Notes: generated from the letters alone by a model not told the origin. 64,000 nucleotides of DNA from Microbacterium terregens (GCF_039534975.1 NZ_BAAAWH010000001.1:3348001-3412000), one strand, 5' to 3'. Shown: positions 35,935 to 48,049, counted from the first letter of the stretch. Made by a program: numbers and translations.

Positions 35935-36980
35935 AGACGATCGTGAAGCATCGGCTGTTCTGGCCGGTCGTCGCGCTGGTCGCACTCATCGCCATCAACA
36001 CCATCGCCAGGCCCCAGTTCATCCTCGTCACGGTGCGAAACGGTGAGCTGTACGGGGCGCTGATCGACATCCTCCGCAACAGCGCACCGCTGATGCTCGT
36101 GGCCCTGGGCATGACCATCGTGATCGCCACGCGCGGCATCGACCTCTCCGTCGGCGCGATCATGGCCGTCTCGGGCGCCGTTGCCCTGACGATCATCGAC
36201 GCCGCCCCCGAGGCGGGGAGCCTCGGCACCGTACTCCTCGCGCTGGTCGTCGCGCTCGTCGTGGCACTGGTACTCGGCGTATGGAACGGATTCCTGGTCG
36301 CCGTCGTCGGCATCCAACCGATCATCGCCACTCTCGTGCTCATGCTGGCCGGTCGCGGAGTCGCGCTGCTGATCACCGAGGGCTTCATCACCACCGTGAA
36401 CAGCGCGCCGTACGAATTCATCGCGACCGGCTACCTGATCGGCCTGCCCTTCGCGTTCTTGATCTCGCTCGCGGCGATCGCCGCCATCGCCCTCATCGAA
36501 CGACGTACCGCGCTGGGTGTGCTCACCGAGGCCGTGGGCATCAACCCCGAAGCCAGCCGACTGGCGGGCGTGCGCGCCCGCGGCATCGTTTTCAGCGCCT
36601 ATGCCGCGAGCGGCCTGCTGGCCGGTATCGCGGGGATCATCTACAGCTCGAACATCCGGGCGGCGGATGCCAACGCCGCGGGCCTGTTCATCGAGCTGTA
36701 TGCCATCCTCGCCGTCGTACTGGGTGGCACCTCGCTGATGGGCGGCAAATTCACCATCGCCGGAACCGTCATCGGCGTGCTCACGATCCAGACGCTGGAG
36801 GCGACCATCCTCTTTCTCGGCGTGCCCTCGGCACAGAGCCCGGTCTTCTTCGCACTCGTCGTCATCATCGTGGTGCTCGTCCAATCCCCACGGCTGCACA
36901 GCTGGGGCCGCAGCGCGATCAACGCCGCCCGGAGCAGAAGCGGGTCCGATTCCCGCGACCGAGCGGGGGTGGCGTCATGA
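35931..36980 (+). CDS. Sugar ABC transporter permease (YtfT-type)
   Basis: 349-residue CUT2 permease with roughly eight to ten membrane segments and the conserved ATRGIDLSVGAIMA region. An Arg-rich cytoplasmic C-terminus extends past the last segment. It is coupled on both sides by four-base overlaps. A binding protein, one ATPase and two different permeases matches the YtfQ-YtfR-YtfT-YjfF arrangement. Confidence 0.93.
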   Translation: MKTIVKHRLFWPVVALVALIAINTIARPQFILVTVRNGELYGALIDILRNSAPLMLVALGMTIVIATRGIDLSVGAIMAVSGAVALTIIDAAPEAGSLGTVLLALVVALVVALVLGVWNGFLVAVVGIQPIIATLVLMLAGRGVALLITEGFITTVNSAPYEFIATGYLIGLPFAFLISLAAIAAIALIERRTALGVLTEAVGINPEASRLAGVRARGIVFSAYAASGLLAGIAGIIYSSNIRAADANAAGLFIELYAILAVVLGGTSLMGGKFTIAGTVIGVLTIQTLEATILFLGVPSAQSPVFFALVVIIVVLVQSPRLHSWGRSAINAARSRSGSDSRDRAGVAS

Positions 36981-37996
36981 CGAAGAGTCTCGATCTCGCA
37001 CCGCGTCGCACCGGCTCGCGATCCCGCTACGCGACCTTCATGAGCAGGCGCGCCTCGCTCATGCCGACCTTCGCCGCCCTCGCGATCCTGATCGTGCTCC
37101 TGATCAGCGCGCAAGCCCGGTTCCCGAAATTCCTCAGCCCGGGAAACCTCTCGGCACTGCTGCTGGACAATGCGTACCTCGTCGTTCTGGCGGTGGGGCT
37201 GACCTTCGTCATCCTGACCGGCGGCATCGACCTCTCCGTCGGCTCGGTCATGGCCTTCACCGGCATCCTGGGCGCCAGTCTGCTCTCCCAGGGCCTGCCC
37301 GCCGCGGTGGTTGTGCCGATCATGCTGGTCTCGGGCGCATTGATCGGGCTGCTGATCGGGATCCTGGTGCACTACTTCAACGTGCAGCCGTTCATCGCCT
37401 CTCTGGCCGGGCTGTTCCTGGCGCGCGGACTCGCGTTCGTGGTCAGTCTCTCTTCGATCCGCGTCGAGGACCCGATGGTTCTCTGGCTGCAGCGGACCAG
37501 GTTCCAGGTCGCGGGCTGGTACATCACCCCGACGGGCATCATCGCGCTCGTGGCGGTCGCGATCGCCGCGTACGTACTGCTGTGGACCCGCTTCGGGCGG
37601 ACGGTCTACGCGATCGGCGGCGGCGAGCAGTCGGCGCGGCTCATGGGGCTGAACGTCGCAAGCACGAAGATCCTGGTCTATGTCATCAGCGGCGTGTGTG
37701 GCGGGCTGGCCGGGCTGCTCCTGACCGCGTACTCGGGCGCCGGGTATCCGCGCAACGGAATCGGCACCGAGCTGGACGCCATCGCCGCGGTCGTCATCGG
37801 AGGAACGCTTCTTACCGGTGGTACGGGCTATGTCCTCGGATCGCTGATCGGCGTGCTGGTCTACGGAACGATCAAGAAGGTGATCTCGTTCATGGGCGCC
37901 GAGCAGGCGTGGACGCAGATCATCATCGGAGCGCTGCTCCTGCTGTTCATCGTCGTCCAGCGCGTGATCGTCACCAGGTCGCAGAGACGCAGATAG
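36977..37996 (+). CDS. Sugar ABC transporter permease (YjfF-type)
   Basis: 339-residue second CUT2 permease. The conserved LTGGIDLSVGSVMAF motif and the C-terminal GGTLLTGGTGYVLG are clear. I start at the ATG at 36977, overlapping the previous stop. With the YtfT-type subunit it should form a heterodimeric channel for a furanose-form sugar, most likely L-arabinofuranose given araABD next door. Confidence 0.93.
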   Translation: MTKSLDLAPRRTGSRSRYATFMSRRASLMPTFAALAILIVLLISAQARFPKFLSPGNLSALLLDNAYLVVLAVGLTFVILTGGIDLSVGSVMAFTGILGASLLSQGLPAAVVVPIMLVSGALIGLLIGILVHYFNVQPFIASLAGLFLARGLAFVVSLSSIRVEDPMVLWLQRTRFQVAGWYITPTGIIALVAVAIAAYVLLWTRFGRTVYAIGGGEQSARLMGLNVASTKILVYVISGVCGGLAGLLLTAYSGAGYPRNGIGTELDAIAAVVIGGTLLTGGTGYVLGSLIGVLVYGTIKKVISFMGAEQAWTQIIIGALLLLFIVVQRVIVTRSQRRR

Positions 37997-38061
37997 ACCG
38001 CGGTGGCGCGGAGAGAGGTGACGCCACGCCCGGACAGCGCGGTCGCGGACTCCTCGGCCGG

Positions 38062-38074
38062 GATAATGGCCTGA
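38062..38074 (+). promoter_or_regulatory. Putative -10 for a leaderless transcript of ATPase copy 2
   Basis: GATAAT at 38062-38067 is followed by six bases and then the ATG at 38074, so the start codon would be the transcription start. No ribosome-binding site precedes this ATG. No clear -35. Confidence 0.45.
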
Positions 38075-39657
38075 TGGAGGAGTCTCACCCGTTGCTGCAG
38101 CTGGCTGGCGCGACGGTGCGGTTCGGTGCGGAGACGGCGATCGACGATGTCGACTTCCGCATGTTCGCCGGCGAAGTGCACTCCCTGATGGGCGAGAACG
38201 GCGCAGGAAAGTCCACCCTCATCAAGGCGATCACGGGCGCGCTCCCCATGGACGCGGGCGTTCTCACCCTGGGGGGAAGCGCCGTGCGGTTCCGGACGCC
38301 GCACGATGCGCAACAGGCCGGCATCAGCACGGTCTACCAGGAGATCGATCTGCTTGCGAACCTCACGGTGGCGGAGAACATCAGCCTCGGGCGGGAGCCG
38401 CGCCGATTCGGAGCGCTCGACTGGGCGGCGATGCGCGCGCGTGCGCGCGACGTGCTGACGGATCTGGGGTTGGCGATCGACCCGGCGTCGATTCTGGGGA
38501 CCCACTCCCTTGCCGTGCAGCAGCTGGTCGCGATCGCGCGGGCGATCTCGACGGACGTGCGGGTACTCGTGCTCGACGAGCCGACGTCCAGCCTGGACGC
38601 CGACGAAGTCGCCGAGCTCTTCCGGGTCATGCGCGACCTGACACAGCGAGGTGTCGGGATCCTGTTCGTCTCGCACTTCCTGGAGCAGGTCTACGAGATC
38701 TGCGACCGCATCACGGTTCTGCGCGGTGGCCGACTCGTCGGCGAGTACGTTCCGTCCGAACTCCTGCGGATCGACCTGGTGCAGAAGATGCTCGGACGCG
38801 GAGTCGCCGAGCTCGGAGTGCGCGGTCGCGTCGAGGCCGCCCCGGATGCCGAAGCGGTTCTGCGTGGCGACGGCATCACCCGGGCTCCGGGAATCATCGA
38901 CGCCGACGTCGAATTGGCCGAGGGCGAGGTCCTGGGCCTCGCCGGTCTTCTCGGATCGGGTCGCACAGAGCTCGCCCGCGCGCTGTCCGGAATCGACCGG
39001 GTGGATGCCGGGGTCATCACGGTCCGCGGACGAACGGCGGATCTCACCAGCCCGCGCAAGGCGATCGCCCTCGGCCTCGTCTACTCTTCCGAGAACCGCA
39101 GGGTCGAGGGGATCATCAGCGAACTCAGCGTCCAGGAGAACATCACCCTGGCACTGCAGGCCGAGCGCGGCATCCTGCGTCGCCTGCGTCCGCAGCAGCG
39201 CCGCGAGCTGGCCGCGAGCTGGATCGAGGCTCTCGACATCCGACCCGCGGACCCCGATCGCCCCGCGGGCACGCTGTCGGGCGGCAATCAGCAGAAGGTG
39301 CTGCTGGCTCGGCTGCTGGCCCTGTCCCCGCGGGTCATCGTCCTGGACGAACCCACCCGTGGCATCGACGTCGGCGCGAAAGTCGAGATCCAGAACCTGG
39401 TCGGCGAGCTGGCCGACAACGGCCTGTCGGTCGTATTCATCTCCGCCGAGCTCGAAGAGGTGCTTCGGGTCGCCAACAGAGTCGCCGTCCTCCGCGCCGG
39501 GCGCATCGTCGGCACGCTCCCCGCAGAGGGCCTCACGGTCGACTCGCTGATGGCGCTGGTCGCGCAACCCGACGAAGACAGCGAGATCGCGAGTTCGAGC
39601 GTGCCCGCCGCCGAGCCCCCGTCACCGGTCACACCGACGAGCGGAGGACCGGCGTGA
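38074..39657 (+). CDS. Sugar ABC transporter ATP-binding protein (RbsA/YtfR-type, copy 2)
   Basis: 527-residue CUT2 double ATPase. Walker A GENGAGKST, Walker B LVLDEPTSSLD, then a degenerate second Walker A (GLLGSGRTE), LSGGNQQK and VIVLDEPTRGID. It is a clear paralogue of the 34399 gene, with an extra acidic/Pro-rich C-terminal tail. No second permease or binding-protein gene accompanies it; instead a LacI gene overlaps its stop by GTGA. It may serve permeases encoded elsewhere, or compete for this importer. The ATG lacks a ribosome-binding site and may be leaderless. Confidence 0.93.
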   Translation: MEESHPLLQLAGATVRFGAETAIDDVDFRMFAGEVHSLMGENGAGKSTLIKAITGALPMDAGVLTLGGSAVRFRTPHDAQQAGISTVYQEIDLLANLTVAENISLGREPRRFGALDWAAMRARARDVLTDLGLAIDPASILGTHSLAVQQLVAIARAISTDVRVLVLDEPTSSLDADEVAELFRVMRDLTQRGVGILFVSHFLEQVYEICDRITVLRGGRLVGEYVPSELLRIDLVQKMLGRGVAELGVRGRVEAAPDAEAVLRGDGITRAPGIIDADVELAEGEVLGLAGLLGSGRTELARALSGIDRVDAGVITVRGRTADLTSPRKAIALGLVYSSENRRVEGIISELSVQENITLALQAERGILRRLRPQQRRELAASWIEALDIRPADPDRPAGTLSGGNQQKVLLARLLALSPRVIVLDEPTRGIDVGAKVEIQNLVGELADNGLSVVFISAELEEVLRVANRVAVLRAGRIVGTLPAEGLTVDSLMALVAQPDEDSEIASSSVPAAEPPSPVTPTSGGPA

Positions 39658-40682
39658 CGGTGGACAGACCGGCGGACCGACCGGCGCGCGTGGCGAACAT
39701 CTTCGACGTGGCCCGGCTCGCGGGCGTCTCCCACCAGACCGTCTCGCGGGTTCTGAACGATCTGCCGAACGTCCGTCCGGCCACACGGGAGCGTGTCGAG
39801 CACGCGATCGCGCAGCTGCGCTACAGCCCCTCCCCCGCCGCCCGTGCGCTGGTCACCCGCCGCACGCGAACGATCGGCCTGGTGGCACCGGGTGTGTCCG
39901 ACTACGGCCCGACATCGATCGCGATGCACTTCAACTTCGCCGCACGGGCTGAGCGTTACAACGTCGAGACGGTCAGCGCTCTCGACCCCGCTCCCGCCGG
40001 GGTCCGCGGAGTCATCGAGGGGCTGCTCCGGCAGCGCGTGGATGCGATCGTGCTCATCGTCGTCGATGTCGGAGTGCTCGAGGTGGTGCGCGGCCTGGAT
40101 CTCAGCATCCCCGTCGTCGCCGCGGCCGCGACAGCGCGCCGCAGCCCGCTCCTGGTCTCGATCGACCAATACCGGGGCGCCCGCGCCGCTGTGCGCCATC
40201 TCGCCGAACTGGGCCATCGGCGAATCCTGCACGTGGCCGGCGCCGGGCGCGCACCCGACGCGCTGGAGCGCATGCGCGGGTGGCGTGACGAACTCGCGGC
40301 GCGTCAGCTGGAGATGGTCGAGCCGGTCCATGGCGACTGGTCCGCAGCGAGTGGTCACCGGATCGGCGCCGCGCTGGCGATCGAACCGGGCATGGCCGTG
40401 TTCGCCGGCAACGACCACATGGCGATCGGGCTGCTGTCGGCGTTGCGCGAAAGAGGGCTGAGCGTGCCCGAGGACGTCAGCGTCGTGGGCTTCGACGACG
40501 TGCCCGAGGCGGCATTCCTTTACCCCCCGCTCACGACGGTGCGACAGGATTTCGCGGCGCTCGGCGAATTGATCATGCAGAAGGTCCTGCTTGCGGTGGA
40601 AGAGCCCGACAGCGTGACGGAAGACACACCGCTGCCGACCCATCTGATCGTTCGCACGTCGACACAGGCACCCGCTCGCTGA
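39654..40682 (+). CDS. LacI family transcriptional regulator (coupled to ATPase copy 2)
   Basis: 342-residue LacI regulator. The helix-turn-helix is IFDVARLAGVSHQTVSRVLNDLP and the sensor domain ends in VGFDDVPEAAF. The GTG start has GCGGAGG and overlaps the ATPase stop by four bases, so it is translationally coupled to a transport ATPase, an odd pairing. It is similar in build to the 32000 LacI and both may bind TGTTACCG-type sites. Its own target is unclear. Confidence 0.9.
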   Translation: MTVDRPADRPARVANIFDVARLAGVSHQTVSRVLNDLPNVRPATRERVEHAIAQLRYSPSPAARALVTRRTRTIGLVAPGVSDYGPTSIAMHFNFAARAERYNVETVSALDPAPAGVRGVIEGLLRQRVDAIVLIVVDVGVLEVVRGLDLSIPVVAAAATARRSPLLVSIDQYRGARAAVRHLAELGHRRILHVAGAGRAPDALERMRGWRDELAARQLEMVEPVHGDWSAASGHRIGAALAIEPGMAVFAGNDHMAIGLLSALRERGLSVPEDVSVVGFDDVPEAAFLYPPLTTVRQDFAALGELIMQKVLLAVEEPDSVTEDTPLPTHLIVRTSTQAPAR

Positions 40683-40729
40683 CAGGCAGCGGGCGGGGAA
40701 GCACGGTCGTATGGGACGCGGGCTCGTGC

Positions 40730-40948
40730 TTACAGCGCGGAGATCCGCTCCTTGAGGAGCGCAGCCTTGTCGGCGGGGAACTGGCTCGCCGCCATCGCCA
40801 GCACCGTGTTGGCCGGCATGCCCTTCACCATGGCGAGCATGGGATGGTCCGGCAGCTCCGGAACCACGTCGACGATGATCGCGCGCGCCTCCGGGTCCTC
40901 CAGGAGCTGGCCGAGGGTGGTCACGTCGAGGTCGTACTTGCCGGCCAT
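40730..40948 (-). CDS. Small helical protein of unknown function
   Basis: 72 residues with a pattern of Leu/Ala-rich helices (TLGQLLEDPEARAII, then HPMLAMVKGMPANTVLAMAA). The pattern recalls small helical modules found at the C-terminus of some actinobacterial glycosidases (tentative memory, not searched). Here it stands alone. GAAGGAG sits eight bases before the ATG, which supports it as a real gene. It lies downstream of Dps on the same strand. No function assigned. Confidence 0.7.
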   Translation of the reverse strand: MAGKYDLDVTTLGQLLEDPEARAIIVDVVPELPDHPMLAMVKGMPANTVLAMAASQFPADKAALLKERISAL

Positions 40949-41042
40949 GAGCTCTCCTTCGTGCGGTCTGACGTTCCAGGGTGTCATGCCGCTGATGCGG
41001 ACCGCGACGGAGTCGTCAGCGGTTCGTCTTCACCGTACCGAG

Positions 41043-41612
41043 TCAGGAACGTGCGGCCGCCGGCTTGCGGTTCTCGGCGCTGACCATCCAGGCGAACTGC
41101 TCGAGACTCTCGATCACCGCGTGCAGGATGTCGGCGGTGGTGGGGTCCTCCTCGTCGACGTCGTCGTGCACGTCGCGCATCGTCGCCACGGTCCCCTCGA
41201 GTCGAGCCGTGATCAGATCGACCGTCTCGGAAGTGTCGATCTCGCCCTGCGGGTACTCCGGCAGGGTCGTGGTCGCCGCGACGATGTCGCTGCGTCCGTC
41301 AGGCACCAGGTGCAGTGCCCGCATCCGCTCGGCAACGGTGTCGCTGAACTCCCGCGCGGCCTCGATGATCTCGTCCAGGATCCGGTGGGTGTCGCGGAAG
41401 TTGCGGCCCACGACGTTCCAGTGCGCCTGCTTGCCCTGCATCTGAAGCTCCAGCAGGTCGACGAGGACTGCCTGCATGTTCTCGCCGAGCTCCTTCGATG
41501 CGACGAAGCCCTTCTCGGCATTCTGCCGCCGGGTGGTCTTCGCCCCCGCGCCGCCAGGGGCGGATCGCTTGCTCTTCGTGGATGCGCCTGCGGACTTCTC
41601 AGTAGTGGCCAT
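41043..41612 (-). CDS. dps: Dps-family ferritin-like protein
   Basis: 189-residue DNA-protection/ferroxidase protein. The ferroxidase signature QAHWNVVGRNFRDTHRILDEI is split across the dimer interface in this family. An N-terminal Lys/Ser/Ala-rich tail of about 35 residues (KSAGASTKSKR, KTTRR) should bind DNA. AGGAGG lies upstream but 11 bases away. It would store iron and quench peroxide in the cytoplasm, typically in stationary phase or oxidative stress. Confidence 0.92.
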   Translation of the reverse strand: MATTEKSAGASTKSKRSAPGGAGAKTTRRQNAEKGFVASKELGENMQAVLVDLLELQMQGKQAHWNVVGRNFRDTHRILDEIIEAAREFSDTVAERMRALHLVPDGRSDIVAATTTLPEYPQGEIDTSETVDLITARLEGTVATMRDVHDDVDEEDPTTADILHAVIESLEQFAWMVSAENRKPAAARS

Positions 41613-41776
41613 GTTCGTGTGAACCTCCTGCGTGCGAAGCTACCGGCCCGCCCCACCAGCGAGAGGGGCCTTGACAATCGATGGCCGCGCCTGGTTCGCG
41701 CGCAGCACGCCCGACCCTCCGCCCACACCGTCCCCGCTCACGGCCGTCTCCGACCCGTCCGTGCGAGGATTCTCCA

Positions 41777-42847
41777 ATGTCCATCACCACGCCCGCCCTT
41801 CTGGTCCCCACGACCGGCTCCGCGTTCGAGCGCGGCACCGTCCAGCGGAGGGATGTGGGCCCGCACGATGTGCTGATCGACATCGCCTTCACCGGAATCT
41901 GCCATTCCGACATCCACCAGGCGCGTGAGGAGTGGGGCAGCGCGATCTTCCCGATGGTTCCGGGCCACGAAATCGCAGGCATCGTGCGTGAGGTGGGCGA
42001 TGCGGTCACCAGGCATGCCGTGGGCGATCGCGTCGGCATCGGATGCTTCGTCGATTCGTGCCGCGAATGCGAGAACTGCCTCGCGGGCGAAGAGCAGTTC
42101 TGCCTGCGCGGAAACGTCGCCACCTACAATGGTCGCTACTACCCGGGCCCCCGGCCGCTCGACGGCACACCGACGTACGGCGGGTACAGCACGCAGATCG
42201 TCGCCGATGAGAACTACGTGCTGCACATCCCGGATGCGATCCCGCTGGACACCGCGGCACCTCTGCTGTGCGCCGGCATCACGACGTACTCGCCGCTGCG
42301 ACACTGGGGCGCGGGTCCCGGCACGCGTGTCGCCGTGATCGGCTTGGGTGGGCTCGGGCACATGGCCGTCCAGATCGCCCATGCGATGGGCGCGCACGTC
42401 ACGGTTCTCTCACGCTCGCTGGCCAAGCAGGACGAAGGCAGGGCGCTCGGCGCCGACGAGTACTACGCCACCGAGGACCCCGAGGCGCTGACATCATTGC
42501 GCGGTCGCTTCGACCTGATCATCAACACGGTGTCCGCGGAGATCCCGGTCGACCGCTTCTTGGCGACTCTGCGCCTGAACGGGGCACTGGTGTTCGTCGG
42601 GCTGCCCGAGACCCCGCAGCAGTTCCGGGTGTTCTCGCTCACCGGTGCTCGTCGATCGATCGCGGGCTCGAACATCGGGGGCATCCGAGAGACGCAGGAG
42701 ATGCTCGATTTCTGCGCCGAGCACGGCATCGCGTCGGTGATCGAGACGATCTCCGCCGATGAGGTCACGGCTGCCTACGAGCGCGTCGTCCGGGGTGAGG
42801 TCCGCTACCGCTTCGTCATCGACACGGCCACCATCGCCGCGTCGTAG
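41777..42847 (+). CDS. NAD(P)-dependent zinc alcohol dehydrogenase (cinnamyl alcohol dehydrogenase family)
   Basis: 356-residue medium-chain dehydrogenase. Catalytic zinc residues are in GICHSDIH and GHEIAGIV; the structural zinc cysteines are in the [15 protein letters not shown] segment; the nucleotide motif is GLGGLGHMA. YahK/AdhA-like members reduce aldehydes with NADPH. The first ATG fitting the family N-terminus is 41777. It is flanked by stress-type genes, so a detoxification role is plausible. Confidence 0.9.
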   Translation: MSITTPALLVPTTGSAFERGTVQRRDVGPHDVLIDIAFTGICHSDIHQAREEWGSAIFPMVPGHEIAGIVREVGDAVTRHAVGDRVGIGCFVDSCRECENCLAGEEQFCLRGNVATYNGRYYPGPRPLDGTPTYGGYSTQIVADENYVLHIPDAIPLDTAAPLLCAGITTYSPLRHWGAGPGTRVAVIGLGGLGHMAVQIAHAMGAHVTVLSRSLAKQDEGRALGADEYYATEDPEALTSLRGRFDLIINTVSAEIPVDRFLATLRLNGALVFVGLPETPQQFRVFSLTGARRSIAGSNIGGIRETQEMLDFCAEHGIASVIETISADEVTAAYERVVRGEVRYRFVIDTATIAAS

Positions 42848-42860
42848 CGACACCGACGCG

Positions 42861-43577
42861 CTATGCGTCTGTCCCACCTCGACGGGAGGCGGCGTAGACC
42901 GTATTGGACGAGACGCCGCCGGTCAGGGCGTTGTCGAACTCCACGACGTGCGCCTCGGGACGGTCGAACACGGCGCCGAGAACGGCGAGGAATTCCGCGT
43001 CCGGCGGGTCGTCGGACCACAGCGCGAAGACGCCGCCGACAGTGAGGTGCCGGCTCAGTGCGTCCAGCCCGTCGACGGTGTAGAGATCGGCGTGCGTGGG
43101 GTCGAGCTGGTGCCGCGGTGAGTGGTCGACGTCGAGCAGGATCACGTCGTAGCGGCGATCCTCGACAGGTTCCTGTCTGATCACGGCGAAGAAGTCGTTG
43201 CTCACGAGCGTCGTGCGCGGATCGCGGACCAGTTCGCTCGAGACGGGGAGCAGCTCCCGCTGGTGCCAGCCGATGACGGCGGGCAGTGCGTCGATCACCG
43301 TAAGCGACCGCACGCGCGGATCGCGCAGGGCGACGACCGCCGTATAGCCGAGCCCGAGCCCGCCGACGAGGACCGCGAGCTCGCTCCCGACGGCGGCGGC
43401 CAGTCCCAGCCGGGCGAGCTCCTCCTCTGCCACGGTGAACAGGCTCGACATCAGATATTCGTCGCCCAGCTTGACCTCGTAGATGAGCTGACCGGTCATC
43501 GGCTCGGTACGGCGGCGCAGCGTGAGCTCGCCCATCCGGGTCGGCTGCCAGTCGAGTTCTTCGAACCGCGCGATCAT
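42861..43577 (-). CDS. Spermidine synthase-like methyltransferase-fold protein
   Basis: 238-residue Rossmann-fold protein. GGLGLGYTA is the cofactor loop and ILLDVDHSPRHQL resembles the active-site region of polyamine synthases, but the usual tetramerisation domain is missing, so a true spermidine synthase activity is unlikely. Such proteins are usually annotated spermidine synthase-like. The ATG at 43577 has GGAGAGG. It overlaps nothing and is convergent with the dehydrogenase gene. Confidence 0.8.
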   Translation of the reverse strand: MIARFEELDWQPTRMGELTLRRRTEPMTGQLIYEVKLGDEYLMSSLFTVAEEELARLGLAAAVGSELAVLVGGLGLGYTAVVALRDPRVRSLTVIDALPAVIGWHQRELLPVSSELVRDPRTTLVSNDFFAVIRQEPVEDRRYDVILLDVDHSPRHQLDPTHADLYTVDGLDALSRHLTVGGVFALWSDDPPDAEFLAVLGAVFDRPEAHVVEFDNALTGGVSSNTVYAASRRGGTDA

Positions 43578-43673
43578 GCGACCGCCTCTCCGTCCCTCCG
43601 AGCCTACCCAGTGCGCCGGCCCGCGGACTTGCCTACCGTGGGTAGTCCGGCACGGACGACGAAGGGAGCCGAT

Positions 43674-44576
43674 GTGAGCGAGACGGGTCCATACGCGGCG
43701 CACGCGCGCCCGGTCGAGTCGACCTCGGCGCAGCGGACGCACCGGTATCTTCGGCTCGGCATCGGCGGCACACTGGTCGTGATCCTGGTGGCGATCCTGC
43801 TCACCGTGCCGACGGTGGGCTGGCTGCCCTCGCTGAGCGACTATTTCTACACTCCGGCGCGCAACGTCTTCGTCGGAGCGCTGGTCGCGGCATCCCTCGC
43901 TCTTCTCGCCCTGTCGGGTCGTGACCCGGAACGCGCGGTGCTCGATGCGGCGGCGCTGTTCGCACCGCTCATCGCGGTGGTTCCCTCGGTGATCCGGCCC
44001 GGGACCGTGCCCGGCGTGGAGGTCGAGTGCGCCCAGTGCGTCCCCGCGGGGTTCGAAAGCGATGTCGTGAACGGCGTGGCCACCTACCTGATCGTCCTCG
44101 CCGGGGTTCTGCTGCTCGGGATCGTGCTCTCGATCCGCGGTGCGGTGCGCGGTGCGCAGCTGTCGCTGCTGCTGGGCGGGGTCGTTTTCGCGGTCGTGAT
44201 GATCGTCGGGCTCACCCTGCCCGAGGTGCTGCTCGGCTGGGCGCATTTCGTGGCGACGGTCCTGTTCCTCGGATCGATTGCAGCGGATGCCGTCATCAAC
44301 GCGTTCTGGCGCACCACCAGTGCCACGCCGCCGCGATGGCTGCGCATCGTCTACGTCGCCATCGCCGGGGTCATGATCGTGGATCTGCTGGCCTTGGTGG
44401 TGATCACGATCTCGACGCGGGATGCCGTCGACGCGGTCTTCCCGTGGATCCTCATCGGCGAGATCGTCGCGCTGGGGGCATTCGTCGCGTTCTGGTGGCT
44501 GCAGACCTGGCAGCGCTGGGACGAGACCGATCCCGCATCTCTGATCGCGGTCTCCCCTCGCCTCCCCCCACTCTGA
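43674..44576 (+). CDS. Polytopic membrane protein of unknown function
   Basis: 300 residues with about seven predicted membrane segments, a cytoplasmic N-terminus of some 25 residues and a short tail. Between segments 3 and 4 an outside loop carries ECAQC. The pattern resembles DUF998-like membrane proteins but I cannot name the family with confidence. The GTG start has AAGGGAG. It is divergent from the spermidine-synthase-like gene. Confidence 0.75.
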   Translation: MSETGPYAAHARPVESTSAQRTHRYLRLGIGGTLVVILVAILLTVPTVGWLPSLSDYFYTPARNVFVGALVAASLALLALSGRDPERAVLDAAALFAPLIAVVPSVIRPGTVPGVEVECAQCVPAGFESDVVNGVATYLIVLAGVLLLGIVLSIRGAVRGAQLSLLLGGVVFAVVMIVGLTLPEVLLGWAHFVATVLFLGSIAADAVINAFWRTTSATPPRWLRIVYVAIAGVMIVDLLALVVITISTRDAVDAVFPWILIGEIVALGAFVAFWWLQTWQRWDETDPASLIAVSPRLPPL

Positions 44577-44616
44577 GTCGTTCGACTCAGCGCTGATTTT
44601 GCGCACACGTCGACAT

Positions 44617-44625
44617 AGTGCAAGA

Positions 44626-44632
<7 letters not shown>
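44617..44632. promoter_or_regulatory. TetR operator AGTGCA-N4-TGCACT
   Basis: A perfect six-base inverted repeat overlaps the ATG at 44626, and a third AGTGCA follows at 44644-44649. A CATAGT -10-like element at 44614-44619 lies inside the site. It fits autorepression by the TetR protein. Confidence 0.65.
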
Positions 44633-47291
<2,659 letters not shown>

Positions 47292-47325
47292 GACTGCCTC
47301 GTCCCTGCAGTATTGATGTAATGAG

Positions 47326-47354
47326 TGCAGTGGTACTGCATCCACTGCAGTGGA
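47326..47354. promoter_or_regulatory. TetR operator pair
   Basis: TGCAGT-GGT-ACTGCA (47326-47340) and the perfect palindrome TCCACTGCAGTGGA (47341-47354) are adjacent, between the divergent SnoaL and TetR genes. The second covers the GATAGT -10-like element (47353-47358) of the TetR promoter. Autoregulation is inferred. Confidence 0.65.
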
Positions 47355-47367
47355 TAGTCTCTTGCCT

Positions 47368-47976
47368 ATGGTGGCTCCGGTCAAGACCCCTCGGTCGTCC
47401 TATCGGCAGGAACAGGCCGAGGCGACGAAACTGCGCATCGCGGATGCCGCTCAGTCGCTGTTCGCCGCCCAGGGGTACGGCGCCACGAGCATGGACGCCA
47501 TCGCGCGCGCGGCCGGCGTGGCCAACCGCACCGTGTACGCCGCAGTCGGCGCGAAGCGCCATATTCTGACGCTGATCTGCGAGCGCTGGCTCGAGCGGGC
47601 GCGCGCCATTCCCCTCGCGGATGCGGTTCTCGAGGAGCCGGACCCGGTCGCACGCCTGCGTGGGGCGGCGAGCTGGATCACCGCCCTGTACGCGACGGAC
47701 TTCGACGTCGCGCTGATCCTGGATTCCGCGTTGGACGAGGACCCCGAGACACGCGAACTGCTGCGCGCGAAGCTGCGTGGACGCAATCGAATCATGAACA
47801 GATTCATCGCATCGGTGGAGCCGGAGCTGTCGCTTTCGCCGGCAGATGCGAAGGCCATCTACCGGGCCCTGGCCGCCACGGGTGTCTACGGCGGACTGGT
47901 GGTCGAATCGGGATGGTCTCCGGATCGCTTCGAACGCTGGCTCGCCGACACGCTGGTCAGCCAGCTGCTCGCGTGA
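47368..47976 (+). CDS. TetR family regulator (divergent from SnoaL gene)
   Basis: 202-residue TetR regulator; the helix-turn-helix is TSMDAIARAAGVANRTVYAAVGAK. The ATG at 47368 is preferred over the GTG at 47350, because the latter lies within the operator and before the likely transcription start. The ligand domain is 130 residues with no recognisable binding motif. Likely repressor of the SnoaL-like gene and of itself. Confidence 0.87.
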   Translation: MVAPVKTPRSSYRQEQAEATKLRIADAAQSLFAAQGYGATSMDAIARAAGVANRTVYAAVGAKRHILTLICERWLERARAIPLADAVLEEPDPVARLRGAASWITALYATDFDVALILDSALDEDPETRELLRAKLRGRNRIMNRFIASVEPELSLSPADAKAIYRALAATGVYGGLVVESGWSPDRFERWLADTLVSQLLA

Positions 47977-48049
47977 GCCCGACCGCGCTGGTGTGCGGAC
48001 GGTCGTTCTGTCGATACGATCGATGGAGACGAAGAGGATAGAGGGCGCG

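Noticed and set aside
40699-40731. Terminator between LacI and the small helical protein
   Set aside because: AAGCACG/CGTGCTT is only 7 bp around a 19-base loop; possible but not supported.
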